Assembly (NCBI GenBank): GCA_946997215.1
Contig: CAMPUL010000003.1
Location: forward strand, 14,279-78,278
DNA: 64,000 nt
Direction of reading: 5' to 3'
Source of the DNA: Gardnerella vaginalis
Lineage (GTDB): Bacteria; Actinomycetota; Actinomycetes; Actinomycetales; Bifidobacteriaceae
The first letter of the stretch is position 1; the number at the start of each line of letters is the position of its first letter. Positions 54,527 through 64,000 of this stretch are shown here, piece by piece. Under the pieces are notes generated by a model. That model did not search any database. It saw only the letters and a program-made list of their open reading frames with translations, and was not told where the DNA came from. The translations under genes and the position numbers were made by a program.

Positions 54527-55840
54527 CTACTTATCCTGCTTATCTTGATTTTCCATAGATGTATACGTGTTTTCGTCGGAAACTTGAGCAACAAGCTGAC
54601 CCAAGAAGTCGGTCAAGCGAGTACGATACTCAGTTTCAAACTGCTTAAGGCTTTGAATGTTTCCTTCAATAACCTTAGTTTGCTTCTCAAGATTCTCACG
54701 TACTTGGCGAGCATATGCGTCTGCAGAAGTGCGAGTAGTTGAATCGTAATCCGCAGCTCTGTGCTGAACTTCTGCTTCGTATTGATCAGCTTGATCGTGA
54801 GTTTGCTTGGAGTAGTCATCCGCAGCTTGACGAACCTTGCCCGAGTAAGCGTCTGCCTCGTTGTGAGCGCGAGCCGCATAAGCATCGGCATCTCCGCGAG
54901 TACGAACCGAATAATCATCCGCATCCCCGCGAGTTTGCTTATTGTATTCGTCAGCCTCGCTGTGTGTGCGACCAGAATATTCGTCTGCCTTGGCAATTAT
55001 CTCGTTATAGCGTGCCTGGCTTTCTTCAACAATCTGCTGAGCCTTTGCCTTGCCCTTGTCTACGTATTGATCGTGCAATTGCATTGCAAGAGTCAACATA
55101 GCAGTAGCACGCTCTGGCTCCGAGCCCTGAGCTTCCGCACCCGCGCCTGCAATCTTTTGCAAGCTACCAGTTTCTGTGCTTGGTTCCATCTTAGAAACTT
55201 GTTCGCGAAGCTGTTCTTCTCGCTTATGCGATTCTTCGAGCTGCTTGTTAAGATCTTGAACCTTAGCATTTTCTTGTTGAGTTACAACAAGCTGCTGGCG
55301 AACCTCTTCTAGCTCACGACCCAAGTTTTCGCTGCTTGCACGGAAGTCATCGCGCTCGCGCGTAACGTTTTCAAGCTCTTCTTGAATCTTCTTATCAGCG
55401 TCTGCCTTAGCATTATCTGCATTTGCAGCTTGAGCGGTAAGCTGATCCACTTGAGCACCCAATCCATCCAGTTGCTCCTTAAGCTGCTGATTTTGCTTGC
55501 TCAATGCACGGTTGTTTTCTTCCGCTTCCTTAAGCTTTGCTGCAAGATCGTTATCACTCTTGCTTGCATTGCTGGATGCTTCTCGCAAATCATTATTTTC
55601 TTTAGTTAAAGATTCAACCTGATTTGTTAAGTCTGCAATCTTATTGTTTAAGCTAGCAACATCAGCGCCAAGAGACTGCGTAGAAGCCCCGAGTCCTTGC
55701 ACGGCCTGCTGACCAAGCGCTTCGATTGTTTCTGTAACCTGATCTAAAAAGTCATCAACTTCGTCAACGTCATAGCCTCCCTTGAATCTAACGATTTGGA
55801 AGGTATGCTCGCGAATGTCTTTAGGCGTTAACAGAGCCAT
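54527..55840 (-). CDS. wag31: Wag31/DivIVA polar growth protein with a hendecad repeat array
   Basis: A 437-residue coiled-coil cytoskeletal protein for polar growth and division. It has the DivIVA start TPKDIREHTFQIVRFKGGYDVDEVDDFLDQV (about 5-35), a long coiled coil, a bend near QKIAGAGAEAQG, and nine tandem 11-residue repeats of the form AD(E/D/A)Y....R.. at 285-383 (DNA 54692-54988). The C-terminus is conserved (FETEYRTRLTDFLGQLV). It lies after lspA in the ftsZ-sepF-yggT-wag31 cluster. The hendecad array is longer than in ordinary DivIVA. Confidence 0.95.
   Translation of the reverse strand: MALLTPKDIREHTFQIVRFKGGYDVDEVDDFLDQVTETIEALGQQAVQGLGASTQSLGADVASLNNKIADLTNQVESLTKENNDLREASSNASKSDNDLAAKLKEAEENNRALSKQNQQLKEQLDGLGAQVDQLTAQAANADNAKADADKKIQEELENVTRERDDFRASSENLGRELEEVRQQLVVTQQENAKVQDLNKQLEESHKREEQLREQVSKMEPSTETGSLQKIAGAGAEAQGSEPERATAMLTLAMQLHDQYVDKGKAKAQQIVEESQARYNEIIAKADEYSGRTHSEADEYNKQTRGDADDYSVRTRGDADAYAARAHNEADAYSGKVRQAADDYSKQTHDQADQYEAEVQHRAADYDSTTRTSADAYARQVRENLEKQTKVIEGNIQSLKQFETEYRTRLTDFLGQLVAQVSDENTYTSMENQDKQDK
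54692..54988 (-). repeat. 33-bp tandem repeat array inside wag31
   Basis: Nine 11-codon units, each beginning Ala-Asp/Ala-x-Tyr. Unit size in codons keeps the frame; copy number is likely to vary. Confidence 0.8.
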
Positions 55841-56107
55841 AATGCATTACACCTCACTTTTGGGCGCGCAGCCCTTTTGATATATCTCTTCGATGCTATC
55901 ACGTCCATAGAAAAAATTGTGTAAAAAGCAATTATTTTTTACGAAATCTGCCAATATTTTATTATTAAGACTTATGTTGAGTGAATGTTAAGTAAATAAT
56001 GTTGAGTAAATAATGTGATTAATAGCTAATAATGAAAATATCATTTAAGAATAGCGACGATTGCCGCGCAAAGTAAACATTCTTAAAGTCTTAATAAAAC
56101 AAAAATC

Positions 56108-56401
56108 TTAATAAAGCATAGATAAAAGCATTTGTAAAACAATTATCAAAAAGTAAACAACCATAAAACTTACGTCTAAACTTATGTTACCAAGCCTTGC
56201 AGGAGGTATGAATCTACGCGCGAATCTTAAAAGCGGTTCCGTTAAATAATATATGATTTGAGCAAATTTTCTAACAATCGCATTTGGCCTAAACGAATGG
56301 AATACGATTGGAATCCAGTCTAAAATTGCGCGAATAAATAGCACTGTTAAATATGCGCTTAGAAAAAGATTAATGATTAATATTAAGCTGTTAAAAATCA
56401 T
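56108..56401 (-). CDS. YggT-family membrane protein
   Basis: A 97-residue protein with two long membrane segments (LILIINLFLSAYLTVLFIRAIL and VSFMVVYFLIIVLQMLLSML) and the YggT sequence NAIVRKFAQIIYYLTEPLLRFARRFIPP. It usually lies between sepF and wag31/divIVA, as here. The start is placed at MIFNSL with GGAAG upstream. Confidence 0.9.
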   Translation of the reverse strand: MIFNSLILIINLFLSAYLTVLFIRAILDWIPIVFHSFRPNAIVRKFAQIIYYLTEPLLRFARRFIPPARLGNISLDVSFMVVYFLIIVLQMLLSMLY

Positions 56402-56520
56402 AAACTCACTTCCGTAAATAAACTTTCTTAAAACTTTCACAAGTAAACAATAATCACAATAAAAATTAATTAAATTTTTGTTATTCGATAATTGTTATCA
56501 AATAATTGTTATCAAATAAC

Positions 56521-56554
56521 TTAAGGCAGAAATCTCAAAGAGACTCTGCCTTAA
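56521..56554. other. Hairpin downstream of sepF
   Basis: ttaaggcaga/tctgccttaa plus inner tctc/gaga, a long stem without a T-run. It may pause or protect the mRNA between sepF and yggT. Two copies of taattgttatcaaa lie just to its left. Confidence 0.55.
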
Positions 56555-56620
56555 ATCTAACTAACGCATAAAAGCAAATACTACAGCTATAGAGCGGCGT
56601 TTGCGGCTAAACTTGTATCT

Positions 56621-57085
56621 TTACGAGAACAAATCTCTAGCAGAACCACCATTAGGAGCGTCTTCAACCTTTATGTTTACTTGCGAAGGACTTAGAAGAA
56701 ACACTCTTGGTGTTACTCGCTCAATAGACCCACGAACACCAAACACAACTCCAGCAGAAAAGTCAACTATACGATACGCAACAGATTCACTAACACCAGT
56801 AAGATTCAAAACAACTGGAGTTCCATCTCTTAGCGCACGCCCAACTAATTGAGCATCTTCATAAGACTTTGGATGAATCGTTGTAATGCGACTCATGCGG
56901 ACTGCTCCAGCGCGAGAAGCAGCGCTATTACCCGACTGCGATTCTGAATTATGCAGACTTATAGGAGCAACGTTGTGATCGTTGTCAAACGAAGTTTCTT
57001 GCGCTTGAGAATCAACGAAATCATCGTCGTCTTGAACATCACTCATGCCTACGTAAGACATCATGTTCTTCATAAAGCCAGCCAT
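56621..57085 (-). CDS. sepF: Cell division protein SepF
   Basis: A 154-residue SepF that anchors FtsZ at the membrane. It has a basic amphipathic N-terminal helix (MAGFMKNMMSYVG), an acidic linker, and the SepF fold with TIHPKSYEDAQLVGRALRDGTPVVLNL and FSAGVVFGVRGSIERVTPRVFLLSP. It is 24 nt after ftsZ; yggS, often between them, is absent. Confidence 0.95.
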   Translation of the reverse strand: MAGFMKNMMSYVGMSDVQDDDDFVDSQAQETSFDNDHNVAPISLHNSESQSGNSAASRAGAVRMSRITTIHPKSYEDAQLVGRALRDGTPVVLNLTGVSESVAYRIVDFSAGVVFGVRGSIERVTPRVFLLSPSQVNIKVEDAPNGGSARDLFS

Positions 57086-57109
57086 TAAGCTGCCCTCCTA
57101 TCACTATGC

Positions 57110-58318
57110 TTAACGTAGAAAATCAGGAATATCCAATTCGTCTGGTTCGTCTTGAGGCTTATCTTTAGAAGCCGATGCTTGGTAATTCTGGCTTGGTGCA
57201 ACAGAATCAAACATAGAAGAAACAGGCTGCGAAGATTCTTCAGTAACAACAGGCTTTGCGGAAGGCGCGACTGGAGTTGTTGACTGAGCTGGGGCAACAG
57301 AATCAACTCCTGCTTGCATATCTACAAAAGCACCAGCCTTATCGTCTTCCACCTTAGGGTGGGAATCAAAACCAGCTGCAATAACCGTAACACGAACTTC
57401 GTCTCCGTAAGAATCGTCCAAAGAAAGACCCCAAATAATCTGGGCTTCTGGATGAATTGCCTTGCGAACAAGTTCTGTTGCAGCGCTTGCTTCTTGCAAC
57501 TTCAAATCGCTTGGACCCGCAATGTTAATCAAAGCACCGTGAGCACCTTCAATGCTCTCTTCGAGCAATGGGGAGCTAATAGCAATTTCGGCAGCTTGAG
57601 TTGCGCGATCTTCTCCCTTTGCAGCGCCAATTCCAAATAGCGCGGTTCCCGCACCACGCAAAACGGCGGTAACGTCCGAAAAATCAACATGAATATAAGA
57701 ATTCATGGTAATCAAATCGGTAATACCTTGCACACCTGCAAGCAATGCGGTATCTGCCGTCTTAAAAGCTTCAATAATTCCGATAGTTCGATCTGAAATT
57801 TCCAACAAACGATCGTTTGGAATAACAATCAAAGCATCGACTTCTTTACGAAGATTTTCAATACCAAGTTTTGCTGAAGCAGCACGCTGAGGGCCTTCAA
57901 AGCCAAATGGCCTTGTAACCACTGCGATTGTTAAAGCACCCTGCTGGTGTGCAGCTCGCGCAACAATAGGGCTTGCACCTGTACCAGTTCCGCCGCCCTC
58001 GCCGCAAGTTACGAACACCATATCGGCGCCCTTTAATGCTTCTTCAATGTCGGATTGATGATCTTGTGCAGCTTTTGCACCCTTTTCTGGATCAGCACCA
58101 GCACCGAGACCACGACTTGAAGCATCAGATAATGAAATCTTTACATCAGCGTCGGAACGCAACAAATCCTTAGCATCAGTGTTGATTGCTACGAATTCTA
58201 CGTTCTGTAAACCCTCGGTGATCATTCGGTTGACGGCGTTACCACCGGCTCCACCGACGCCGACTACCTTGATTATGGTTTTGTCGTTGAAATTGTCAGT
58301 CTGGGCAATCTCGCTCAC
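57110..58318 (-). CDS. ftsZ: Cell division protein FtsZ
   Basis: A 402-residue tubulin homologue forming the division ring. It has VGVGGAGGNAVNRMI, the GTP signature CGEGGGTGTGASPIVA, the T7-loop NSYIHVDFSDV, and the conserved C-terminal tail LDIPDFLR that binds SepF. It starts at GTG with AGGAGACAACG upstream. The usual upstream ftsQ/murC genes are missing; dusB is there instead, on the same strand after a 229-nt gap. Confidence 0.97.
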   Translation of the reverse strand: MSEIAQTDNFNDKTIIKVVGVGGAGGNAVNRMITEGLQNVEFVAINTDAKDLLRSDADVKISLSDASSRGLGAGADPEKGAKAAQDHQSDIEEALKGADMVFVTCGEGGGTGTGASPIVARAAHQQGALTIAVVTRPFGFEGPQRAASAKLGIENLRKEVDALIVIPNDRLLEISDRTIGIIEAFKTADTALLAGVQGITDLITMNSYIHVDFSDVTAVLRGAGTALFGIGAAKGEDRATQAAEIAISSPLLEESIEGAHGALINIAGPSDLKLQEASAATELVRKAIHPEAQIIWGLSLDDSYGDEVRVTVIAAGFDSHPKVEDDKAGAFVDMQAGVDSVAPAQSTTPVAPSAKPVVTEESSQPVSSMFDSVAPSQNYQASASKDKPQDEPDELDIPDFLR

Positions 58319-58547
58319 CGTTGTCTCCTGTCACTCACACGCACGTTTTACGCAATACTTTAGCGCAAAACGCTCGATAATGGCGACGTTTTACAAATAA
58401 AAACTTAAAAAATGTCACCGATTCGATAATACACCGTGCTATACGCAAATATTTAAGGCGTTTTACCAACAAAAGTTTTGAACATTAAGCAATAGTTTAG
58501 ACGCCATTTTTAACAGCCGCTAAACCCTAGAAAACTCTAGAAAAACG

Positions 58548-59702
58548 CTAGTAGCTAGCATCCATCGGGTCATTGCCAAAAAGCTCTTTGCGCTCCTCGC
58601 TAGTGGTAATTCTTGAATCCAACCAGCCATATGGCAAATGAACTTTTTTAGCAAAACGAACTCGTCCGCGCGGCGTGTCTAAAACCTGCTCAGGAAGCTT
58701 AAGCGATAAATCCAATGCATCAATATTGCGTTGAACATCCTCAATAGACTCGCATTCCATAAAACTTTTGCGAGTTCCTCCTCCAACTGGGAAGCCTTTC
58801 AAATACCACGCAACATGCTTTCGCAAGTCATGAACAGCCATTCGCTCGTCGCCATCATAAAAGTCAACAAGAAGTTCCAAATGCCTTAAAATTACCTTGC
58901 AAACTTCGCCAAGACTTGGATTAACGCGACTATCACTACCATTGCAAGCAGAGCGAATATCAGCAAAAATCCAAGGACGCCCCTGGCATCCGCGGCCAAT
59001 CGCAACGCCTGCGCATCCTGTTTCTTTAAACATTGCAAGAGCATCATTAGCTCCCCAAATATCGCCATTACCAAAAACAGGAATATCTAAAGCCTCTACA
59101 AGCTCGCTAATACGGCTCCAATCAGAATGGCCACCATAGTATTCTGCAGTCGTACGCGCATGCAAAGTAACAGCCGCACAACCCTCTTCTTGCGCAATAT
59201 GACCAGCTTGCATAAAAGTCTCGTGGTCTTCGTCAATTCCAACGCGGAATTTAGCTGTAACTGGGATTCCTGCTGGATTACACACGCTTACAACACGGTG
59301 CAAAATCTCTTGAAGCAAATCCGTTTTCCAAGGAAGAGCAGAACCGCCACCACGTCTTGTAACTTTAGGCACTGGGCAGCCAAAGTTTAAATCAACATGA
59401 TCAGCCATATTCTCATCGACAACAATTCGAGCAGCTTGCTCCACAATTAAAGGATCCACTCCATAAAGTTGCAAGGAGCGCACTTTTTCGCTAGGCGCAA
59501 AACGGCATAAGCGCAAGGCTTTTGGATTTCTTGCTACCAATGCGCGAGCAGTAATCATTTCTGCAACATACAAGCCATCTGGCCCGTACTCTCGGCAAAT
59601 CACGCGAAAAGGCCAGTTAGTAATACCAGCCATTGGAGATAAAACAACAGGAGTTGCAATATGAATTTTCCCTAAATCCACTGGTTTAATAGAAAAATCC
59701 AT
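58548..59702 (-). CDS. dusB: tRNA-dihydrouridine synthase DusB
   Basis: A 384-residue FMN enzyme reducing uridine in tRNA. It has VVLSPMAGITNWPFR, the catalytic Cys in DLNFGCPVPKVTRRGGGSAL, TAKFRVGIDEDHETFMQAG, VTLHARTTAEYYGG and the FMN-phosphate segment FGNGDIWGANDALAMF. The motif order is that of DusB/Dus family proteins. Confidence 0.94.
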   Translation of the reverse strand: MDFSIKPVDLGKIHIATPVVLSPMAGITNWPFRVICREYGPDGLYVAEMITARALVARNPKALRLCRFAPSEKVRSLQLYGVDPLIVEQAARIVVDENMADHVDLNFGCPVPKVTRRGGGSALPWKTDLLQEILHRVVSVCNPAGIPVTAKFRVGIDEDHETFMQAGHIAQEEGCAAVTLHARTTAEYYGGHSDWSRISELVEALDIPVFGNGDIWGANDALAMFKETGCAGVAIGRGCQGRPWIFADIRSACNGSDSRVNPSLGEVCKVILRHLELLVDFYDGDERMAVHDLRKHVAWYLKGFPVGGGTRKSFMECESIEDVQRNIDALDLSLKLPEQVLDTPRGRVRFAKKVHLPYGWLDSRITTSEERKELFGNDPMDASY

Positions 59703-59800
59703 ATTGCTTTAACTCCGTTCACTTTAATATATTTTTGCTAGCGATTTTTTACTAGCCATTTTATGCGACTTTTTACTAGCGATTTTTCACTAGATGCGTA

Positions 59801-61321
59801 TTAGTACAATCCGCCAGCTTGAGCAATCTTTACAGGCTGCGACTCGTCAACGCCGCCTTCCTTAGTAACATCCACACCGCCGTCTGCAGCGCGAGTTCCA
59901 ACAATCTCTACAGGTCCTTGTGGATACTTAACGCGCTTTTCGTTAATGCGGCTTGCTACGTAATCTGCAACCTTGTCTAAGGAAACGCGCTCTTGTTGCA
60001 TAGTGTCGCGCTCACGAATTGTAACAGCATGATCTTCCAAAGTATCGAAGTCAATTGTTACGCACAAAGGAGTACCAATCTCGTCTTCGCGGCGGTAGCG
60101 GCGGCCAATAGCACCAGCTTCATCATAATCAATAACCCAATCGTGCTGACGCAAATCTGCAGCCAAATCTTGAGCAACCGATTGCAATTCTGGCTTCTTG
60201 CTTAATGGCAAAACAGCAGCCTTAACAGGAGCCAAGCGAGGGTCAAGTCTAAGAACTGTACGCTTATCCACTCCGCCCTTAGTGTTTGGAGCTTCGTCAA
60301 CGTCGTAAGCATCAACCAAAAATGCCATAAGTGAACGCGTAAGGCCAGCAGCAGGCTCAATAACGTAAGGCACGTACTTTTCGCCAGTAGCTTGGTTAAA
60401 GTAGCTCAGATCCTCGCCAGAATGCTTAGCATGAGCAGACAAATCGTAGTCGGTACGGTTTGCAATGCCTTCAAGCTCTCCCCAGTCAGATCCTTGGAAG
60501 CCGAATTTGTATTCAATATCTACAGTGCGCTTGGAATAATGGCTTAGCTTCTCTTTAGGATGCTCATACATGCGCAAATTCTCTGGCTTTACGCCCAAAT
60601 CAACATACCAATTTACGCGCGTATCAATCCAATACTGATGCCAAGCTTCGTCTGTTCCAGGCTCTACAAAGAACTCCATTTCCATTTGCTCAAACTCGCG
60701 AGTGCGGAAGATGAAGTTTCCAGGAGTAATCTCGTTACGGAAAGACTTACCAATATTCGCAATGCCAAATGGCGGCTTTTGACGAGTAGAAGTCATAACG
60801 TTCTTAAAATCAACAAAAATACCTTGCGCTGTTTCTGGTCGCAAATAATGCAAGCTGTTTTCGTCTTCTACTGGCCCCAAATGAGTGCGAAGCATCATGT
60901 TAAAATCGCGAGGCTCCGTCCAATTTCCACGAGTTCCGCAATCTGGGCAAGCAATGTCTTTTAAGCCATTTTCTGGCATTTTATCGCCATGCTTTTCGGC
61001 GTAAGACTCTTCGAGCTTATCTGCACGATGACGCTTATGGCAATTCAAGCACTCAATAAGAGGGTCGTTAAACACAGAAACGTGACCAGACGCAACCCAA
61101 ACTTGAGAAGGCAAAATAACAGACGTATCTACGCCAACAACATCGCCACGAGTAGTGACCATATAACGCCACCATTCGCGCTTAATATTATCTTTTAACG
61201 CAACGCCCAAAGGGCCATAATCCCACGCGGAGCGAGTTCCGCCGTAAATCTCTCCAGCTGGAAACACAAATCCACGACGCTTAGCCAGCGACACAACTTC
61301 ATCAAGTTTTGAAACAGCCAC
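59801..61321 (-). CDS. glyQS: Glycyl-tRNA synthetase
   Basis: A 506-residue homodimeric class II GlyRS. It has [23 protein letters not shown], an inserted Zn-like cluster [33 protein letters not shown] (motif 2 region), [17 protein letters not shown], and the motif 3-region sequence [13 protein letters not shown]. It starts at GTG with AAGGTG 5 nt upstream. The -10 TATAAT is at 61369-61374 on the minus strand. Confidence 0.97.
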   Translation of the reverse strand: MAVSKLDEVVSLAKRRGFVFPAGEIYGGTRSAWDYGPLGVALKDNIKREWWRYMVTTRGDVVGVDTSVILPSQVWVASGHVSVFNDPLIECLNCHKRHRADKLEESYAEKHGDKMPENGLKDIACPDCGTRGNWTEPRDFNMMLRTHLGPVEDENSLHYLRPETAQGIFVDFKNVMTSTRQKPPFGIANIGKSFRNEITPGNFIFRTREFEQMEMEFFVEPGTDEAWHQYWIDTRVNWYVDLGVKPENLRMYEHPKEKLSHYSKRTVDIEYKFGFQGSDWGELEGIANRTDYDLSAHAKHSGEDLSYFNQATGEKYVPYVIEPAAGLTRSLMAFLVDAYDVDEAPNTKGGVDKRTVLRLDPRLAPVKAAVLPLSKKPELQSVAQDLAADLRQHDWVIDYDEAGAIGRRYRREDEIGTPLCVTIDFDTLEDHAVTIRERDTMQQERVSLDKVADYVASRINEKRVKYPQGPVEIVGTRAADGGVDVTKEGGVDESQPVKIAQAGGLY

Positions 61322-61398
61322 AATACACCTTTTTCGTAAATCTAGAAAATTCGGGTGAAACGGTGTTTATTATAGAAAAACCCTGTGACGCTAACGCA

Positions 61399-61433
61399 AC
61401 ATATAAAGCTACATAAACATATAAAGCTACATA
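61399..61433. repeat. Two 17-bp direct repeats in the glyQS intergenic region
   Basis: acatataaagctacata at 61399-61415 and 61417-61433, separated by one base, between divergent glyQS and the thiamine-binding protein gene. They may be a protein binding site or a small duplication. Confidence 0.65.
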
Positions 61434-61507
61434 TATAAGCTAAGCGAATACAATAATGTATAAGCATAATTTTTAAACAGATATTTTTCACTTTGAGAGG
61501 ATTCAAA

Positions 61508-61879
61508 ATGAGCGAAAACACTGATAACAATACTTGCGATACTTGCGATAACAAAAATTCCCACAAAACTAATACAGTTGCAGCATTATGCATTGCTCCT
61601 AGCGGAGTTGGCGAAGAACTTAGCGAATACGTAGCAGATTGTGTTAAAGTGATTCGTGATTCTGGATTAAAAAACGAAACAAACGCAATGTTTACAAACA
61701 TCGAAGGCGAATTCGACGACGTTATGCGCGTTGTAAAAGACGCAACTATGGTTCTTGTAGAAAAAGGCTATCGCACAGGCGTTATATTAAAACTAGACAT
61801 TCGCCCTGGTTTTAGCGGCCAAATAGACGCAAAATCTGCTCTTGTAGACAAGATTCTTGAAGAACGCGAAAACAAGTAA
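61508..61879 (+). CDS. Thiamine-binding-fold protein (DUF77/MTH1187 family)
   Basis: A 123-residue protein of the MTH1187/YkoF-like fold: VAALCIAPSGVGEELSEYVADCV, GLKNETNAMFTNIEGEFDDVM and VEKGYRTGVILKLDIRPGFSG. Members bind thiamin or hydroxymethylpyrimidine in a homodimer. The N-terminus is a short Asn/Cys-rich tail (NNTCDTCDNKN). The start at MSENTDN has GAGAGGA upstream; the longer form from 61493 is less likely. It may belong functionally with the YkoE transporter at 5-8.7 kb, which is distant. Confidence 0.88.
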   Translation: MSENTDNNTCDTCDNKNSHKTNTVAALCIAPSGVGEELSEYVADCVKVIRDSGLKNETNAMFTNIEGEFDDVMRVVKDATMVLVEKGYRTGVILKLDIRPGFSGQIDAKSALVDKILEERENK

Positions 61880-61901
61880 ACTCAAGTAAACTTAAGCGTT
61901 T

Positions 61902-62696
61902 TTAAGCGTTTTTTACGCCACCAAATCTGCGGTCGCGATGCGCATAACGGTCGATTGACCTCCAAAGCGCTTCGCGACCATAATCTGGGAAAAGTTCTGG
62001 CACAAAATCAAGCTCTGCATAAGACGCTTGCCAAGGCAAAAAGTTGCTTGTGCGCTGCTCTCCCGAAGTGCGAATCACAAGATCGCAATCTGGAATATCT
62101 GGATTATACAAGTGTTCCGCAATCATCTTCTCGCTAATGCGATCGCCCTTAATTTTGCCGCTTTTAACTTCCCTAGCAATTGCCGCGCAAGCGTCTGCGA
62201 TTTCCGCACGGCCGCCGTAGTTTAAGCAAAAAACAACGTCAATCGTCGTATTATTTTTTGTGATTTCTTGAGCTTTTTCCAACTCGTCAATAACAGATTT
62301 CCACAATTTTGGCCGTCTTCCAGCCCATCGCACGCGCACTCCCCACTCGTTCATTTGCGCAACTCTGCGGTGAATAATATCTCTAGAAAATCCCATCAAA
62401 AAATGCACTTCTTGAGGAGATCTCTTCCAATTTTCTGTAGAAAACGTGTACAAGCTCAAGTAGCGAACACCTGCTTCTATGGCTCCTGCAATAGTGTCAA
62501 AAACCACTGGTTCCGCCGCTTTATGCCCTTCTGTGCGAATCATTCCGCGCTCTTTGGCCCAACGTCCATTGCCGTCCATAATCACGCCTACATGGCGAGG
62601 AACTTTGCCTTTAGGAAAATCTGGCACACGGCTAGGATCACTAAATGGAGCCGCTGGAATATTTAACGAAGTGTAGTCAACGTTTTCAAAACTCAT
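61902..62696 (-). CDS. uppS: Undecaprenyl diphosphate synthase
   Basis: A 264-residue cis-prenyltransferase making the lipid carrier of cell-wall synthesis. It has HVGVIMDGNGRWAKERG with the catalytic Asp, the RxG(H) element RTEGHKAA, TFSTENWKRSPQEV, NYGGRAEIADA and the C-terminal RTSGEQRTSNFLPWQASYAELDF. All family motifs are present. Confidence 0.96.
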   Translation of the reverse strand: MSFENVDYTSLNIPAAPFSDPSRVPDFPKGKVPRHVGVIMDGNGRWAKERGMIRTEGHKAAEPVVFDTIAGAIEAGVRYLSLYTFSTENWKRSPQEVHFLMGFSRDIIHRRVAQMNEWGVRVRWAGRRPKLWKSVIDELEKAQEITKNNTTIDVVFCLNYGGRAEIADACAAIAREVKSGKIKGDRISEKMIAEHLYNPDIPDCDLVIRTSGEQRTSNFLPWQASYAELDFVPELFPDYGREALWRSIDRYAHRDRRFGGVKNA

Positions 62697-62786
62697 AGTT
62701 AAAATCTAACAACCCCATTGAACGAATAGCTAAAGCGTTTTGCAAAGATTAATAAAAGCATGCAAAATCAAGTAAAAAAAAATCCG

Positions 62787-64000
62787 CTATATTTCTTGTA
62801 AAGCTTCCGATAAATAGTTCAAATATCTTTTCCCAAAGCAAGATTTGTACCATCTAGCGTGCTCTAAGAATCCAGTATCGTAGCCCCAAATCTTAAAATC
62901 GTAAGATCCATTTGACTTTAAGTAATAGTCTACAAATTCTACGCATTGTTCGATTTGACTTACAGATAAAACAAGCGGAAGCAACTCTTTTTCAACATCT
63001 GTTAATGGTTTAACGCTAGAATATCCTTGCAAAATTGACTTAACTAAATCAGTTCTAAATGAATCTTTTTTGCCATTCGCAATATCTACCCATTGAATTG
63101 TGTTGCGTTCTAAAGTCATTGCTAAATCGTAGATTGCTGTGTTTTTATACGCCATTCCAAAGTCAAATACTGCGCTTGGAGCACTACCTTCCCACATAAA
63201 ATTAGATATATGCGGATCTCCATGAGTCCACTGCTTTTTTAGATTCGCGTACCCTAAATCGTAAATTTTTTTGCATGTTGGAGCAAATTCGCTTAAATCT
63301 TTTACAAAATCACGATTCTGCTCTTTTAAGAATTTTGCTAAATCAGGTCTATTTTTTAACCAAACTTCGGAATCATTTTGTACATCTTCGCTTGCACAAA
63401 GACTAAATCTTGATTGAAAAGCGTTGATTTCCTTAGGATTTGGCTCGTCAAAACTTTGCGAAGCTAAGGCGATTCTTGCCATCATTACTCCAAGATTTTT
63501 GGCTTCTTCGCACGTTTTAGGCGGATCCCAAGTGTACGCATCTTTGTATCTATCTTCTCCGCTAGCTTTTAAGGTCACTTCGTAAGCGCAATCGCCTATT
63601 ACAAGAAGAGTGCCGTCTACGTAAATATCGCCACAAGCATCGCCACAAATATTCTTTTCTAAACCTAAAGTCTCGCTATTTTTATTAAAATACAAGTACT
63701 TTGGCGTGCTTATTTTGTTTTTTAAAAGATGCTCCGCAAAACGATGATACGGCCTAATTGTGCTTGCTTGCCTAACTTTTGTGCTGCATCTTTTAATATA
63801 AACGTCTAAACTTTGCGATTTCTTTGATGAATCATCTTTGTAATGCGCGCGAATCAGTGAACCTGCAGCCATTGGACGCAAACTATGGCTTAAAACGCAA
63901 TCTGCTTCTAGCGGATCCACTAAAAGCGAGCACACAGTATTTGCCTCATCTAAATCAACATTTGCCCATCTTTGAGCAACAATATCTAGCTGAGGGTCGT
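62787..64000 (-). CDS. APH/choline kinase-like protein (5' part cut by window edge)
   Basis: An open frame of at least 404 codons that continues without a stop to the right edge, so its N-terminus lies outside; a GTG at 63935 is in frame but probably not the start. The kinase site reads WTHGDPHISNFMWEG and VFDFGMAYKNTAIYDLA, as in aminoglycoside phosphotransferase/choline kinase folds, with a Lys candidate in VYIKRCSTKVR. The substrate is unknown. It shows no sign of truncation other than the window edge. Confidence 0.75.
   Translation of the reverse strand, partial: DPQLDIVAQRWANVDLDEANTVCSLLVDPLEADCVLSHSLRPMAAGSLIRAHYKDDSSKKSQSLDVYIKRCSTKVRQASTIRPYHRFAEHLLKNKISTPKYLYFNKNSETLGLEKNICGDACGDIYVDGTLLVIGDCAYEVTLKASGEDRYKDAYTWDPPKTCEEAKNLGVMMARIALASQSFDEPNPKEINAFQSRFSLCASEDVQNDSEVWLKNRPDLAKFLKEQNRDFVKDLSEFAPTCKKIYDLGYANLKKQWTHGDPHISNFMWEGSAPSAVFDFGMAYKNTAIYDLAMTLERNTIQWVDIANGKKDSFRTDLVKSILQGYSSVKPLTDVEKELLPLVLSVSQIEQCVEFVDYYLKSNGSYDFKIWGYDTGFLEHARWYKSCFGKRYLNYLSEALQEI

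Noticed and set aside
61322..61492. T-box or other leader ahead of glyQS
   Set aside because: The -10 lies about 50 nt before the start codon, too close for a T-box, and no specifier loop or T-box sequence is seen.

Overview
The window is an AT-rich actinobacterial chromosome segment. The gene content and domain families fit the Bifidobacteriaceae and most resemble Gardnerella: the actinobacterial families DUF3043, DUF4191 and DUF2530, a Wag31/DivIVA-SepF-FtsZ cluster, a SenX3/PhoU/GpmA neighbourhood, L-lactate dehydrogenase, and several ECF vitamin or amino-acid transporters typical of a fastidious host-associated anaerobe. No rRNA, CRISPR array, prophage or insertion sequence was recognised. 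The species assignment is inference.

Layout. Positions 1-4800 (minus strand) hold the start of a MenA/UbiA-type prenyltransferase and a complete ECF transporter operon: two tandem S components, a double ATPase and EcfT. It is preceded by a 29-codon leader peptide with three consecutive Trp codons and an intrinsic terminator, so it is probably a tryptophan importer under ribosome-mediated attenuation. After a tRNA-Arg(CCG), 5187-8704 holds a second ECF system, a YkoE-type S component and an AAT fusion, behind a TPP riboswitch, so a thiamin or thiamin-precursor importer. Positions 8817-24789 are mostly core genes: an M20 dipeptidase, DUF3043 and DUF4191 membrane proteins, LMW-PTP/folA/thyA, OsmC, a GT4 glycosyltransferase, a Usp protein, NlpC/P60 and CHAP wall hydrolases, a SenX3-like kinase that lacks its phospho-acceptor His, phoU, gpmA and lysS.

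Positions 25250-33000 look like an accessory segment: a tRNA-Pro(CGG) followed by a short repeat array, a DUF285-repeat surface protein with an LARTG anchor and a 16-A homopolymer in its promoter, a TPR-DUF4037 nucleotidyltransferase with a DUF4125 partner, and an AbiEi/AbiEii toxin-antitoxin pair bracketed by near-identical repeats. Positions 33000-37400 hold sufS-sufU-DUF59-HAD and ldh, followed by hflX, rsmC-like and hrpA. Positions 44119-46620 pair an MFS transporter with a nucleoside hydrolase. Then come a type I glutamine synthetase, a hypothetical protein and dnaE, and the cell-division/envelope cluster rluD-lspA-wag31-yggT-sepF-ftsZ (53009-58318), all on the minus strand. The right end has dusB, glyQS, a thiamine-binding-fold protein, uppS and an APH-like kinase cut by the window edge.

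The strongest unusual signals are: (1) the Trp-attenuated dedicated ECF transporter with duplicated S components; (2) a short dispersed repeat lying inside inter-domain linkers of three, possibly four, unrelated proteins, including a SufU with an extra loop; (3) the likely phase-variable promoter of the surface protein; (4) two nucleotidyltransferase-fold modules side by side (DUF4037/DUF4125 and AbiE), with flanking repeats on AbiE; and (5) the histidine-less SenX3 homologue.
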